Assembly (NCBI GenBank): GCA_024734495.1
Contig: JALMQS010000104.1
Coordinates: forward strand, 372,001-436,000
Direction of reading: 5' to 3'
DNA: 64,000 nucleotides
Origin: Forficula auricularia
Lineage: Eukaryota > Arthropoda > Insecta > Dermaptera > Forficulidae
This document shows positions 1 to 10,741 of the stretch, in pieces (position 1 is the first letter of the stretch; every line of letters starts with the position of its first letter). The notes beneath the pieces were generated by a model. The model saw only the letters and a program-made list of their open reading frames with translations, was not told the origin of the DNA and made no database searches. Both the position numbers and the translations under genes were made by a program.

Positions 1-490
1 CGTAGGTTTCGGATATGCCACGATGATTTGTTTTCCCTGTGTGGTAATTTTCTAGAATCTCGGTCCTTTCCTCAGGATCCTCGATATCTCTTAACAGGTT
101 ATTTGTTCTAAATATTTTTAATTTTGCAAAGTGCTTAGCGATAATTGGTTCTAATTTTTCGAGAGTATGGGCGTCTGAGTAAATGTAGTAATTACATGAA
201 GGCGCGGTATAATTTTTAGAAAGTTTATAATGTCGGGTTCGAAATTTTCTACTGATAAATTGACTATGAACCTTTGAAATTTTTCAACAAATAATGTTTT
301 TATCTGAATTGAAGTAGCTGGGTCGTTAATGATTTTTAGATGAATTTGATTTGAAAAATGGTTAAGGGGTTTGTCTATTGCTTTAATTAATTTTGGCGGT
401 GGGGTTTGAGATAGTTGTCTGTCTAAGTTGTCTAATGTGTCAGGGCTAATAGATACTGGGGGTTCAGTGTTTTGGTTTAAAATTTCTACG
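1..490 (-). pseudogene. gypsy pol: RNase H-integrase linker and integrase zinc-binding domain (partial)
   Basis: On the minus strand the segment from about 200 down to 1 encodes the entry to the integrase N-terminal domain, ending with a histidine pair in YHTGKTNHRGI, the usual start of the gypsy HHCC zinc finger. The two cysteines and the DDE core would lie past the left edge. The upstream part (490-~200) reads in another frame, so at least one indel separates it from the finger, and the RNase H frame stops at 495. No ATG is expected because this is internal to a polyprotein. Confidence 0.65.
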
Positions 491-494
491 GGAT

Positions 495-1211
495 TTATTG
501 TTCTGTAAGTGAGGGGGAAGTAGTAGGAGGGTTTGGTATAATACTTTCATTTAATTCCCGTTCCAAGTTTTGTATTTCATTCGGATCTATTGGCGTAGTT
601 AAATTTTGAGGGTTATTTATCCATTCGTAGAAATCGATGGTTTTCCGAACGTTTACGTTGATATCTGCGGGGTTTCGAGATAAAGAATCTGCTACATAAT
701 TTGTGGAGCCTTTTTTATAGTTTATGTTGAAGGTGTACTCACTTAATTTTGTTCTCCATCGAATAAATTTAGAATTTGGATCTTTCATATTAAATAACCA
801 CTGGAGAGGTTTATGATCACTAAAAATTTCAATTTTTCTGCCAAAAATATACGGCCTAAAGTACTTTGTAGCGTATACTATCGCTAGAGCCTCCTTTTCA
901 ATCGTACTATAGTTAATTTCTGCGGGGTTTAGTGTGCGGCTTGCATATGCGATAGGTTTGTCATGACCCATTGGTCCTTGTGACAATACTGCACCTATAG
1001 CATAGTCTGAAGCGTCGGTTGTGATGTTAAAAGTTTTTGAATAATCTGGATATTGCAAGAGGGGTTCATTAGTCAAGAGTTTTTTACAATATTCGAAACA
1101 ATTTTTGTATTCAGGGTCTGAAATATTAATTTTTGCAAATTTTTTTGTTAATTTGGTGAGTGGCTTAGTTATTCTCGCGAAGTCGCAGATAAATTTCCGG
1201 TAGTAACCCAA
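495..1211 (-). pseudogene. gypsy pol: RT connection and RNase H segment
   Basis: A 238-codon open stretch continues the RT thumb ([10 protein letters not shown], the usual place after the RT fingers and palm), then gives an RNase H domain with [16 protein letters not shown] near residues 65-80, a carboxylate-bearing segment ([16 protein letters not shown]) and [10 protein letters not shown]. These are the catalytic D, E and D of Ty3-type RNase H. It degrades the RNA strand of the RNA/DNA hybrid during reverse transcription. It overlaps the upstream RT frame by about 45 bases because of the one-base shift near 1225, so the ATG at 1211 is only the first methionine after the break, not a real start. 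Confidence 0.8.
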
Positions 1212-2121
1212 AAGTCCAAGAAAAAGATTTAATTTGTTTGACCGTAGTTGGAATAGGAAAATTTTTAATAGCTATAATTTTGTCGGGGTTTGGTCTTACA
1301 CCTTCTGGTGTCACTAGGTGACCTAGGAAGGACACCTCCCGTTTTAAGAATTCACATTTATCTAATTGAATTTTAAAGTTTGCTCTATTGAGCCTATCGA
1401 ATACCAAATTTAGTCTGCCGAGGTGTTCTTCGAGGCTACTAGAGAAAACTATGATGTCGTCCAAATAGACGAGACATATTTTATTGAGTAATCCTCTCAG
1501 AATGTTGTCCATAACACGTTGAAACGTGCTAGGGGCATTTTTTAATCCGAAAGGCATTCTTCTATACTGATAATGGCCATGGTCAGTATTGAATGCTGTT
1601 TTCTCTTTGTCGGCCGAATTCATCTCAATTTGATGAAATCCGCTGGCCAAATCTAGGGTCGAAAAATAATTGCATTTACCTAATTTATAAAGAATTTCAT
1701 CTATATTGGGTATCGGATATTTATCGTCGATTGTTTTTGTATTAAGTTTACGGAAATCGGTCACGAGTCGCCACTTTTGTTTACCCGAGGCATCAGGTTT
1801 TTTACCAACTAGCCAAAGGGGTGAGCTCCATGGGCTATAAGAGGGCTCTATTATATTTTGTGCTAAAAATTTTGAAATTTGTCTTTCGACTTCTTGTCGA
1901 TGAATTTCTGGAAGCTTAAATTGTTTTGTGTATACTGGAATATCGTCAGTGGTTCGAATGAAGTGTTTAATTTGATTTGTAAAGGTTAGGGGTGAGTTTT
2001 CGTCATAAATTATATTTTTATGTTTTTGGATTAATTTTGCAAGTCCGAATTTTTCTTCGTTGTTTAAATGTTCAACTCGAAATCCTGAAAGATCAACTTT
2101 AAGGTTGTTCATTGTTGACAT
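1165..2121 (-). pseudogene. gypsy pol: reverse transcriptase domain
   Basis: A 318-codon stretch holds the Ty3/gypsy RT palm. [11 protein letters not shown] is followed by the first catalytic aspartate in [15 protein letters not shown], then [17 protein letters not shown] and the catalytic box YLDDIIVFS near residues 219-227, then [15 protein letters not shown]. These motifs are standard for gypsy/17.6-type elements. Downstream the frame leaves the RT reading at KQIKSF and ends in non-RT residues; the lost frame is taken up by the RNase H segment. That marks a single-base insertion in a T homopolymer. The ATG at 2121 is probably internal, since the protease frame lies directly upstream. Confidence 0.88.
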
Positions 2122-2129
2122 TTTCGATT

Positions 2130-2530
2130 TGACATTTAAATAATGAATTTTAAAAGTTCTCTTTTTTTTGTGATTAATTTGTCATTAATAAAATCGAATT
2201 TTGCCTGAATTTTCCGAATATTATCAAGGCCTAATAACATTTCAAACTTGGAATGAAAATTATATAGGTGAAATACAAGGGGAATTTTATTATTAAAAAT
2301 TTCGAAAAATGGTCGTTTTATTGCAAAATTTTGTTTACTAGAACCGTGGGCAGATGTTACAATAATGGGGTTAAAAGTGATTTGATTTTTAAAAATTTTA
2401 TTTGCTAATCTAGGATTAATATATGAATGTGTACTTCCAGTATCTATGAATATTTTAATTTTTAATGAGGGGTGGATTATAAAGGGTAGTTCTGGAGGAG
2501 TCTTTTTTGTCTAATAGGGAATGTGTTTCT
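2130..2530 (-). pseudogene. gypsy pol: aspartic protease domain
   Basis: Between gag and RT the minus strand reads an aspartic protease without its own ATG. FIDTGSTHSYI carries the catalytic D-T-G (bases ~2425-2445), and MLLGLDNIRK is the hydrophobic flap-distal motif. The domain cuts the Gag-Pol precursor in LTR elements. It lies downstream of the gag stop near 2580 in a different frame; an A-rich run around 2505-2515 is a possible slip site, but I cannot separate programmed shifting from decay. Confidence 0.72.
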
Positions 2531-2579
2531 AATTTGGAGAAATTTTGGAGGATTTGTTTAGTTTGTTTTATATAAGTAT

Positions 2580-3701
2580 TTAAACTTGATCTTGTGGAGG
2601 GTGATTTTCGGTAAACTGATTTTGCTGTTCCGAGGCCGGTTGGTCTAAAAAATTTGCGTCGTTTTCGTCTATAAAGTTACCTTCATTATAATTTAAATTT
2701 TGGGGTCTATTTGACTGATTTATGAAATTTTGGGCGAAACCTCGTCCAGAGGGAGGGTTTCTATAATTTCTGCCTCCTCTGTTAAAACTATTTGGTCGAC
2801 GAGGGGTAGTAATAGTAGGAGGGTTATTCCGCGGCGTGAATTGATGTCGGGGAGTAAAATTTTGTTGAGGATTAAAATTTTGGTGTGGGGTAAAAGTTTG
2901 TCGAGGTATAGTATTTACATTTGGGGCGAAGTTGTTCCTAAATATAAATTCTCTACTTGGAGCGGGGCTCCTGTGTATGTTTACTGGATTAATTTTTAAC
3001 TCTTTGGAATAGGAATTTTTCATCACCGAAAGGGCCTCTTCTAGAGATTTGGGGTCTTTTGTTCTAATGAGTGAACCTAGTGGGTCGTTTAAACCTACAA
3101 GGAATGATTTTAAGGCTAAACGTTGAGCTAGACCCATTAGCTCAGGTTCCGAATTGTAATTTAGTGTGTAGTAATTATATAAAAGGTTTAATTTGGTTTG
3201 AATAATTTTATAAAATTCTAGTGGTGAAACACCTGCTTGTTTGCAATGAGTCAAATCTATAATAAGTGTAGTGTCTTCTCTTTTATCTGCGTAACTATTT
3301 ATTAAGCAATCTTTTAATTCTTTCCATGTGTCGAAATTTTGTGCATTAATAAACAAAGCTGCTTCTCCCTGGATTTTGTTCCTAACCCTTCCTATTATAT
3401 AATCTTGCAATCCGTCCCTATTGTCAGAAAAGAACAGATTTAATACTTTTTCAGTTTGTACTATAAATTGGGTGAGGTTGTCAGTTTCACCGCTAAAGGT
3501 TGGGATGATCTCTAAATATTCTTTAATTTCTTGAATTCTACTAGTAGGGTAGGTAGGAGGAGCTGATGTAGAAGGGGGATTTTGACTGGGGATTGAGAAT
3601 ATGTTTTGGGTATTAGTGTCATGATTATGAAGCTGGGGAGTGGGAGCTATACTAGAGATGGGGGCTGAAACGGAAGGGGTAGTATTTGTGGCGGTAGACA
3701 T
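2580..3701 (-). CDS. gypsy/errantivirus-like Gag
   Basis: A 373-codon open frame. Residues ~60-240 look like the capsid of errantivirus-type elements (IPTFSGETDNLTQFI, then a helix-rich block with LTHCKQAGVSPLEFY). Residues ~245-340 are an N/P/R/Q-rich basic tail with FTPRHQFTPR-type repeats and a glycine-arginine stretch (FNRGGRNYRNPPSGRG). No CCHC zinc knuckle is visible, so RNA binding is probably by the basic tail, as in gypsy and 17.6. Gag forms the particle shell. The N-terminus is S/T/P-rich and low complexity. The ATG at 3701 has no upstream in-frame alternative and follows the AT-rich leader. Open throughout, unlike pol. Confidence 0.8.
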   Translation of the reverse strand: MSTATNTTPSVSAPISSIAPTPQLHNHDTNTQNIFSIPSQNPPSTSAPPTYPTSRIQEIKEYLEIIPTFSGETDNLTQFIVQTEKVLNLFFSDNRDGLQDYIIGRVRNKIQGEAALFINAQNFDTWKELKDCLINSYADKREDTTLIIDLTHCKQAGVSPLEFYKIIQTKLNLLYNYYTLNYNSEPELMGLAQRLALKSFLVGLNDPLGSLIRTKDPKSLEEALSVMKNSYSKELKINPVNIHRSPAPSREFIFRNNFAPNVNTIPRQTFTPHQNFNPQQNFTPRHQFTPRNNPPTITTPRRPNSFNRGGRNYRNPPSGRGFAQNFINQSNRPQNLNYNEGNFIDENDANFLDQPASEQQNQFTENHPPQDQV

Positions 3702-3709
3702 ATTGAACT

Positions 3710-4660
3710 TTTATCAAAAATCTTAAAATTATTTATTATTATTCAGCGTATTGTCAGTAAAAAAAAATTTCTTAAAATTAATTAAAAATAACAATATTAT
3801 TTATTATAATGATTAAACTTTTATTTATATTTTCTAGCTATTTTAATTACTTGATTTTATTAAAAAGATATATTGTTTTATATTTATTTTAATTAGAGGG
3901 GTAATTTTCTTTCTTTATTTGTTTATTTTATTCTTTGTTCTATTCTCTATTTCTGTCTAGTAAGCTCTTTATTGACCTACTTAATATTTCTTAACCTATC
4001 GTAATTCTGTTACGTAATGCTTGACCTATTTTTTTCTTTGTTTGTTTTTATTGTCTGACCTACTTATTATCTGATATCTTATGTTTCTCTCTGTCTTTTT
4101 ATTGACCTATATTTGAATCTCTTTATACTTATTTCTACCTCTGACGTAATCTCTTTGTTTACTTGAATCTATCTCTGTTTATCTATTTATTATTTATATA
4201 TTTCCTTCTCTTTCTTTAAACTACAATTGAGTCTCCCTATTTCTGTTTTTTAAAAAAAAAGAAACCCGCAATTACAAGACTTTATTCGTTTTGCATTTGA
4301 TTTAGTCAAAATAATTACAAAAACACTTTAATATCCTGATTTGGTTATTTATTTTTCATTATATTTCCTATCAGTAATATAGTGTTAGACTCAATATTTA
4401 TTTACTCGTAATATTTTCCTCAATATTTCTTTATATATAACCTATATATTTCTTTATTTATTTATATCTCTGTATTTCCTTTCTATATTCATTTACTATA
4501 CTTTATATTTTTATTTTATTATTTATTAATATAAACTTCAATATTTCTTAACACTTTTCACTACTGTTTATAGTTAAATTTTGGTTTACTCACAGGTGTG
4601 TCTTGTAGAGGTGCATATTTCTTTTCAGGTGAGCTGTTGATTCACTTTTTTTATTTTTTT
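3710..4660 (-). other. gypsy 5' leader, T-rich, non-coding
   Basis: The stretch between the primer site and gag is very AT-rich with long T/TTTA runs on the plus strand and no open frame worth reporting. It is read as the untranslated leader of the element. No host gene seen. Confidence 0.5.
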
Positions 4661-4667
4661 TTTTTCA

Positions 4668-4738
4668 CTTTCACTGGGGGTTAAACACTTGGGGGTGAAT
4701 CACTTAGGGGTAGGTCACTTGGGGGTAGGTTGTTTTTT
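4668..4738. repeat. degenerate ~14-bp tandem repeat in the gypsy leader
   Basis: Four to five copies of a unit close to TCACTTGGGGGTAGG stand head to tail just downstream of the primer-binding site in the element's direction. This is the place where Drosophila gypsy carries its Su(Hw) site array. The unit is different in sequence, so any protein partner is unknown. Confidence 0.65.
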
Positions 4739-4773
4739 TAATAATGTTTTTTATTATTCACGAATGTAAGGTT

Positions 4774-4791
4774 AAATTTGTTTGGGCGCCA
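4774..4791 (-). other. primer-binding site of the gypsy element (tRNA-Lys type)
   Basis: On the minus strand TGGCGCCCAAACAAATTT follows the LTR. The first eight bases match the tRNA-Lys-type primer sites of gypsy and lentiviruses. It fixes the inner end of the 5' LTR at about 4792. Confidence 0.75.
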
Positions 4792-4857
4792 AAAACCGAT
4801 TCTTTTCCTTCCCAATTTACTTTAGGCTTGCAGTTTCGATATGACTGTTCGCAAGAG

Positions 4858-5060
4858 TCAGTTATAACTTTAGTGAACACAAGTCCTATGGAAGCCAGTT
4901 ATAGGCTTACGAACGTGACAGTTATAAGTCTTTGTTCGCTGGGTGCTAGTTATGGTGTTAGTTATAGCTAGCGTCAGTTATAAGTGACAGTTATAAGTGA
5001 TAGTTATAAGTGACAATTATAAGCGACAGTCATAGGTCTCTGTTCGTGGGTGCCAGTTAT
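4858..5060. repeat. array of CAGTTATAAG-type repeats in the gypsy LTR
   Basis: About ten degenerate copies of a ~13-bp unit (GTGACAGTTATAA and variants; best preserved at 4970-5035) lie in the LTR just upstream of the primer site. They could be promoter or enhancer sites. Errantivirus LTRs often begin with AGTTA, but the number of copies here is more than terminal repeats would explain. Confidence 0.65.
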
Positions 5061-5250
5061 AACCTTAAGCCCGAAAAATGTCTTTTTAAAAAGATTGATT
5101 TTTCTTTTGGGTCTTTGAGGACTATATTTATTTTTGAGTAGAGCTGGGGTGAATTTACTAATATTGAATTTACTAATATTCAATTTACTAATGTTCCTGG
5201 ATAGCAAGTGATTTATTTAATTTTGACTTTTATCTAATGATTTTGTAATT

Positions 5251-6780
5251 TTTTGGGAAAGAACGGTTTTAGTATTGAAATCAATCTTTTTAATATTTTT
5301 TATTTTTATTTTATTTATAATTCAAAAATTGATTTTACAATGTTATAAAGTTATTTGTTACATGAATGTATAATGTTTATTATTTATTTATATATTGTTT
5401 TACAGATTGATAAGTTTTTATTTATTTTTATTATATAATATTTATTATATTTATGTTTTAATATTTATTATAATCATAAGTTTACGATCAAAGGTTATAT
5501 TCAAAGTTTTATAATCAAAGTTTTATGTTCGTTACATACGTAAATTTACATTCATGATTTTACATTACATTCGTGAATTATGATGAGAACACACACAAAG
5601 GGAGAATTTGGATAACCGGGGTCTTATGTCCGAAAGTCAAAAAATGTTTATCTGCCCGGGAGTTTTATACTCGTGTAACAATTGATATAATAAGATGAAA
5701 ATTTCGCACGGGTTATTACCGTTCGCCTTGGTTACGCGATGATACAGCGACCAAGGTCAATTGTCAATTTTTATTATGGGTTACCTTGAGAGTCCTTGGT
5801 TCCTTTACTAGCTCGAGACAGAGGGAGGGCACTTGGTCTTGAGTGACCGAATTTATGTTAGGAACTTGGTGGTAGTTACCCTGGTACTGCGAACTGCTTG
5901 GAAAAGAGGGCAGGTGAACCCGTTGCCGAATGGTGAGTTAAGACTGATTTTAAGCCTGGCAAAACGGCTCTTTTATATAAATTGAAAATGCTGAATTCGT
6001 ACTATTCAGTAGGCGCGCGGGTGATTGTGTAGGCGGTATGGAATCAGCCATCAGCGTGAGGGAGACAGCATGCTGCGGGAGTTGAACCTGTTGAAACCGG
6101 CAAGAGTACTAGCCAGGAAAGCCGGACGTAGGCAGTGACTCGTGGAGTTAACTTGGCATAAAAAGATTTGTAAATTATTAGTAGGTGCGGCCCACCACAA
6201 AATTTTTAAAAATTTAAATTGGCTCCGTGGGTTAAAAAAGGTTGCTCGCCCTGGCTCAAACAGATAGTTCAATTATTATATTTCTGTGGTGCATTGTTGT
6301 CAGTTACATTTGTTAATAAAAAAATCAAAGCTTTTGCGGAACACTTATTCATTTTCCTTGAACACTGAGGGTGATCTGTTACCAAATACCTGCCTCCTCT
6401 CTTATATTTAATATCTAATAATATAACCTATAATTATTTACGAGTTAGAACTCTCCGCCTCTTAACTTTGCGGGCAGTTAGCATTGACAAAGTCGACCTC
6501 TCGATAATTTTAAATCCAAGCGACTACAAGAAAAATTCGAGTTATTAAGAGTTTTTATTATCTTTTTGAAAATATGTATGAGCTTACATAGATTTTATAT
6601 ATAGCCTCAAGTATAGTAAAATAATGAAACACAACAAAAAGAAGAAAAGAATTGCATATGTATTAACATTGCAAAAGATGATAACATACCTATAATTAAA
6701 AAAATAAGAATAAATGAGGAGTAAACATTGTGGGAAAAATTAGAATTATAAAAGAAAGAGCATTTTTCGATCTACCGAAG
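5251..6780. other. no gene recognised; unassigned repeat-like DNA
   Basis: Contains AT-rich DNA, a minus-strand TATA box near 5663-5669 (TATAAAA, possible LTR promoter), and a GC-richer block (5880-6280). The minus strand from about 6258 (CAGGGCGAGCAACCTTTTTT, later a GGTGGGCCGCACC stretch) resembles a hAT terminal inverted repeat, but I find no partner end. The short open frame at 6051-6272 has no recognisable content. Confidence 0.35.
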
Positions 6781-6784
6781 TTAA

Positions 6785-7235
6785 GGTAGTTGTTCCGCAA
6801 ATGCGTTCTTAGGATTTTTTTGAAATTTATACAGACTGTTATTTACATACTTGTCATCTATTGGTGGAAAATTTATGAACAATACATTTCGGAGATTTTA
6901 AATTTCAAAAATCGACTTTTTCAGGGTCTTAACATTGCACTATACGGGATATTGGAAAATTTACATACATATTTAATTATAATTAAGAAACCCTTCTTAC
7001 CATTTTTATAAAAACTAAGCCAACATTAAAAACAATAACCAATACATATTTTAAGACAATTTTGATTCATAGTTACAACACAGTTTCTGAGATAATAACA
7101 AATAAATAATGAAAAATGTATAAAAAAAATTTTAGACTAAAATCAATTTGGCAACAGCGCATTTATTTAACCGTAAGATGCATGCGCTAGATTTTTTGAA
7201 AATTATAATTTTCATAAGACATAACGTGTAGGCGT
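6785..7235. mobile_element. TTAA-flanked MITE (piggyBac-type), truncated copy
   Basis: Starts at TTAA (6781-6784) with GGTAGTTGTTCCGC and matches 52780-53240 over about 450 bp, including the internal phrases CACTATACGGGATAT and GGCAACAGCGCATTTATTTAA. Similarity stops near 7235 and no closing inverted repeat follows, so the copy is truncated. Confidence 0.65.
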
Positions 7236-7311
7236 TGATTACTAGCTATAAGCAATTGAGAAGTGATATAAGTGTTATAGGAGGTGATCTGAGTAATATG
7301 AGTAGTCGAAT

Positions 7312-7850
7312 AGACGATTCAAGTAATAGATAGTGCTTCCATAGATAATAATATAGACAGATGGTCGCAAGCAACAAAGTCCAATGATAAAACAATAGAA
7401 TTGAACAGTAAAACAACACAAAAAGCGCAACCATTAAAAATTAATATAAATCCTGTTATTGAACCAATAGCAAATTTAAAAGTAATTTTCCCACAACCCA
7501 CTGTAGAAATTCACACGACCGTAACTTGCCAACAAAGAATTGAAAGTCCGCCCCAACTCCCTTAGTAAAAATTGACATCAATCCCCCAGCTAAAATCAAA
7601 TCCATAATAGAAATTTCACTAGGTTTGAATATCAAATGTAAAAATTATTTCACGTCGTTTTCATTTCCCAAAAACTTATATCTCACACTATATATAGATT
7701 ATTTAACCGATGTAATTCAAAACGAATTACATCCCAGTCAAAGAGCCTTGGAGGATATTCGAAACAACAATACCTCCAGGGATTCTAGATAAAAGTAACA
7801 AGAAATTTATTTTTATTGCCCCACTTGAAACCGCAAAGGACACTGCTTTC
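7312..7850 (+). pseudogene. possible Penelope-like element N-terminal coding fragment
   Basis: Two adjoining plus-strand frames without a start are open. The second, around 7565-7790, reads NPPAKIKSIIEISLG then a block with LYIDYLTDVIQNELH. A lysine-rich stretch ending in IxSLG before a D-helix block resembles the segment upstream of RT in Penelope-like polyproteins. A one-base shift and stop codons break it. It lies opposite to the IR1 pseudogene and next to its lost C-terminus, so this insertion may have truncated IR1. The assignment rests on remembered motif shape only. Confidence 0.35.
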
Positions 7851-7890
7851 AAATGACATTCTAAAAGAAAAAGAAAAATGATAAAAATAT

Positions 7891-9265
7891 TCAAACCAGT
7901 ATTAATTTACTATGGATTACTTGAGTTTTCATCTCTATAAATAATTTATCTACATCTAATACATTATTCTCACCGAAAATAAAAAAGCATGTAAATGGAT
8001 ATTTACAGATGATGGATAAATTTCGATCTTTGATTTGTTTAATTTCATTGATAGGTGGGTATACTGGTGGTACTTGCATATACTTATACAGATTACTCTG
8101 GAACCCAGTAATGATCACAATTGACATTAGCATCAAGAGTCCGGATATAAACCTGTGCGAATTGCTATTCAACGATGGTAACCAGTAAATCGGCTCAGTA
8201 AGTATCAGACTGTACATTTGAGACAAAGACAGAGACGGAGAATTTTGTTTATTGAGAAAAAACCAAACCACTCCAGAGATAAACCACAAGACAGTCAACA
8301 TCACCCACACTTTCCAGTGGAAACACCAAATAATGGCCTCCCATTTTGGTCGATCCTTTCCCTTTTGAACTACAAAACACAAGGACAATATATTATAAGC
8401 GTCTGCATCGTTTTTCATATATACTGGTTCAACATATATCACTTCCTGATAAATAATCGGTTCATCCGTGGAAACTGGATCCTGTATATTCCACTTTTCA
8501 AACCAAATCTTCCGAAAAAAATCTATTGAAGTTTTCTCATCTTGTCCAATTGTTTCCATGAAAATTCGAAAAACAATCCAATTACAGATTTGTGTAAATT
8601 CGGTTTTTTATTGAAATATGCATCTTTGATATTTTCAATTTTTTGACCAGGCTTTTCAGACCAAGGAGCACGTGTCCAGATTTCGTATTCATTGGAACAA
8701 TTCTTCTGGAAATGAAATAAAATGATCGCTTGAAAAAATTCACTCCACATTGCATTTTTTGGTATTTCATTAAAATAGTTCTTTGTTGAACAAGTAGAAT
8801 TGTCTTCTCTTAAATCAATATAAAAGAGAATCTTATTTCTTGGCGACAGTATAAAAAAGAAACGAGAAATCAATTCCGTATATAGAATGTTGATTTCTCT
8901 TCTTGGATGGTTCTCAAACAACTTCTCTGCATTATCACCTGTTATAATCGGCCAATGTTCACTAATCTCTTTACACATCCAAAATATGGATTTGGACGCA
9001 CTTTTGAATTATCTATCACAAATGTCTCTTTATCCGAATAGAAATGCAGCTGCGAAGTGTTAACGAGTAGATCAAAGTTCTTTCCCCTTGTCACAAGCTT
9101 GGCTTCATTTCGGTTTATATTCATTATTATTAATATTAACAATAGGTATATAATATACATGATTAATATTTTAGAGCAAGTGCTCTCTCTTCTCTTACTC
9201 TTTAGACACTGAATAAGGGCAAGCTTATAGAAAATACAATTATATATCAAACTCACCCGATTCAC
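7891..9265 (-). pseudogene. ionotropic receptor pseudogene, copy 1 (IR1)
   Basis: Three overlapping minus-strand frames (8942-9265, 8523-8978, 7891-8559) together follow the intact copy at 27203-28960. They give the signal/anchor segment MYIIYLLLILIIMNI, the ligand-binding half, TM1 (WVMLTVLWFISGVVWFFL), the pore region (SLSQMYSLILTEPIYWLP) and TM2 (GLLMLMSIVIITGFQSNLY). Two frameshifts, near 8970 and 8550, break the reading. The frame ends just after TM2, so the second ligand-binding half and TM3, about 170 residues in the intact copy, are absent. Divergent ionotropic receptors are insect chemosensory cation channels derived from glutamate receptors; this copy cannot make one. The upstream flank (9266-9480) resembles that of copy 3 (29030-29260), so the duplication included flanking DNA. 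Confidence 0.85.
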
Positions 9266-9600
9266 CTGATCGTATAATTATCTCTAAGGAAATATCAATC
9301 GATACTTATTTTATAATACTTTTTTATTTTATTTCGACATATGCTAGGCGCATTCTTTTTATTATTATTATTATTATTTATAAATCAATACTTCCGCTAT
9401 TGCTAAACATTTACAAATCCCTTACTACTAATTTATTATCCACTAATCCTGTTGATAAGCTATTAAAAAAACATTTTTAAAATACTTGATTTTTATTAAC
9501 ACGTCCCTAGCACGAAATAAATAAGCTTAACTTCGTGGGTTTCTCCAATTATATTTTCGTTGAAAACATTAAACTTAAAAACTCATTTTTCCGTGAAATA
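9266..9600. other. duplicated 5' flank of IR1; no gene
   Basis: AT-rich DNA with an ATT microsatellite near 9358-9380. It resembles the upstream flank of IR3. No reading frame or RNA gene seen. Confidence 0.5.
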
Positions 9601-9601
9601 A

Positions 9602-10507
9602 TAGGCGTACAAATAAGTTTCCGCCGTTTGACAAAGTTGGTCCCACCAGTAAGTTATGATTAAAATTGTCAGAATTAAAACTTAATTTTCGTAAGATTGT
9701 ATATTTGTCAACAACATAATCTTGAAATCTTAGTGAATTTTTATCAGTATATTATATTTTTTTGTGTGCGAAAATATCGAGATTTGAGCCAAATAAGCGT
9801 CATTTTGCGGGAACTTTTGATTTACTTCTTCAATTTGAAAAAATCTGCAGCTGAGACGCATCGATTGCTTGTAGAAGCATATGGTGAGGGTGCCTTAAGT
9901 GATCGAAGTTACCGTGAGTGGTTTCAAAAGTTTAAGAAGGGTGAATTTGACATCGAAGGCCGAAAGTGTACGAAGACGCGGAATTCAAAGCATTATCGGA
10001 CTAAGATTCGTGGCAAACGCTAGAAGAACTTACACATACATTAGGAGTGACTCAACAAGCAATTTCACATCGGATGAAATCATTGGGAATGATTCAAAAA
10101 CAAGGAAATTGGGTTCCATATGAACTGACACCGATAAACGTTGAACGCCTATTTTCCACAAAACCGGTCAAAACCTATTTGGAAACACTCAATTGGGAAG
10201 TTTTACCTCACCCACTATATTCACCAGACATTGCTCCTTCTGATGCCCACTTGTTTCGATCGATGGCACATGGCCTGACTGAGCAGCACTTCATATCATA
10301 TGAAGATACCAAAGATTGGGTCGATTCGTGGATAGCTTCAAAAGATGAAGCAATCTTCCCAAGCGGAATCTCTATGCTGCCTGAAAGATGGGAAAATATA
10401 GTCGCAAGCGATGGAAAATACTTCGATAAAACTTAAGCTTGCGTTCTTTCACAATAAATGCCCAATTTTTTGATTAAAAACGGCGGAAACTTATTGTGTA
10501 CACCTTA
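9602..10507 (+). mobile_element. mariner transposon, internally deleted
   Basis: Terminal inverted repeats can be read directly: GGCGTACAAATAAGTTTCCG at 9604 and the complement of GTGTACACAATAAGTTTCCG at the right end, flanked by TA (9602-9603 and 10506-10507), the Tc1/mariner target duplication. At ~900 bp it is shorter than the usual ~1.3 kb, consistent with a missing middle. Confidence 0.88.
9830..10436 (+). pseudogene. mariner transposase remnant
   Basis: The first part (9837-~9965) gives the N-terminal helix-turn-helix of a mariner transposase (SAAETHRLLVEAYGEGALSD, then REWFQKFKKGEFD). After a frame change near 9965-10040 a second segment reads TLGVTQQAISHRMKSLGMI, the second DNA-binding helix set. 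Shortly after WVPYELTP the protein jumps to the C-terminal catalytic region PHPLYSPDIAPSDAHLF, which holds the third carboxylate, and WERWENIV-type C-terminal sequence. The first two catalytic aspartates of the D,D34D triad lie in the deleted middle, so the protein is dead. The TIRs are preserved and could still be mobilised in trans. Confidence 0.85.
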
Positions 10508-10741
10508 TACTATATTATTTTAATATAACTAGATATTTCAATTTGTATTTATTTTAATAATTAAGTAAATACACTCCATTAGGGATACCTAACCCATTGA
10601 AAAGTTTTTGTTTTGCCGAGAGTAGCAGATTTGTTGATTCACAAAGAGAAACAAAGAGGTTGTCCTCTGCTTGATGCAAATAAACATACACACATATATA
10701 TCGAAATTATATATCTGTATATGTATTATTTATTTGTTTGA

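Larger units (their letters stand above)
1..5250 (-). mobile_element. Ty3/gypsy (errantivirus-like) LTR retrotransposon, 5' part, decayed
   Basis: Gag, protease, RT, RNase H and the start of integrase follow one another in gypsy order on the minus strand, preceded by a primer-binding site at 4774-4791 and part of a 5' LTR. The rest of integrase and the 3' LTR lie beyond the left edge. RT and RNase H are out of frame through one extra T in a T run near 1225, and another frame change lies near 170-200, so the copy is inactive. The outer (right) LTR boundary is not defined because the second LTR is outside the window; 5250 is approximate. Confidence 0.85.

Noticed and set aside
2730..2999. 89-codon plus-strand frame
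   Set aside because: Antisense shadow of the gypsy gag tail.
4744..4971. 75-codon plus-strand frame over the LTR
   Set aside because: It crosses the primer site and the repeat array; no coding signature.
7246..7501. Two short hydrophobic minus-strand frames
   Set aside because: Antisense to a plus-strand coding remnant; hydrophobicity follows from the A-rich complementary codons.
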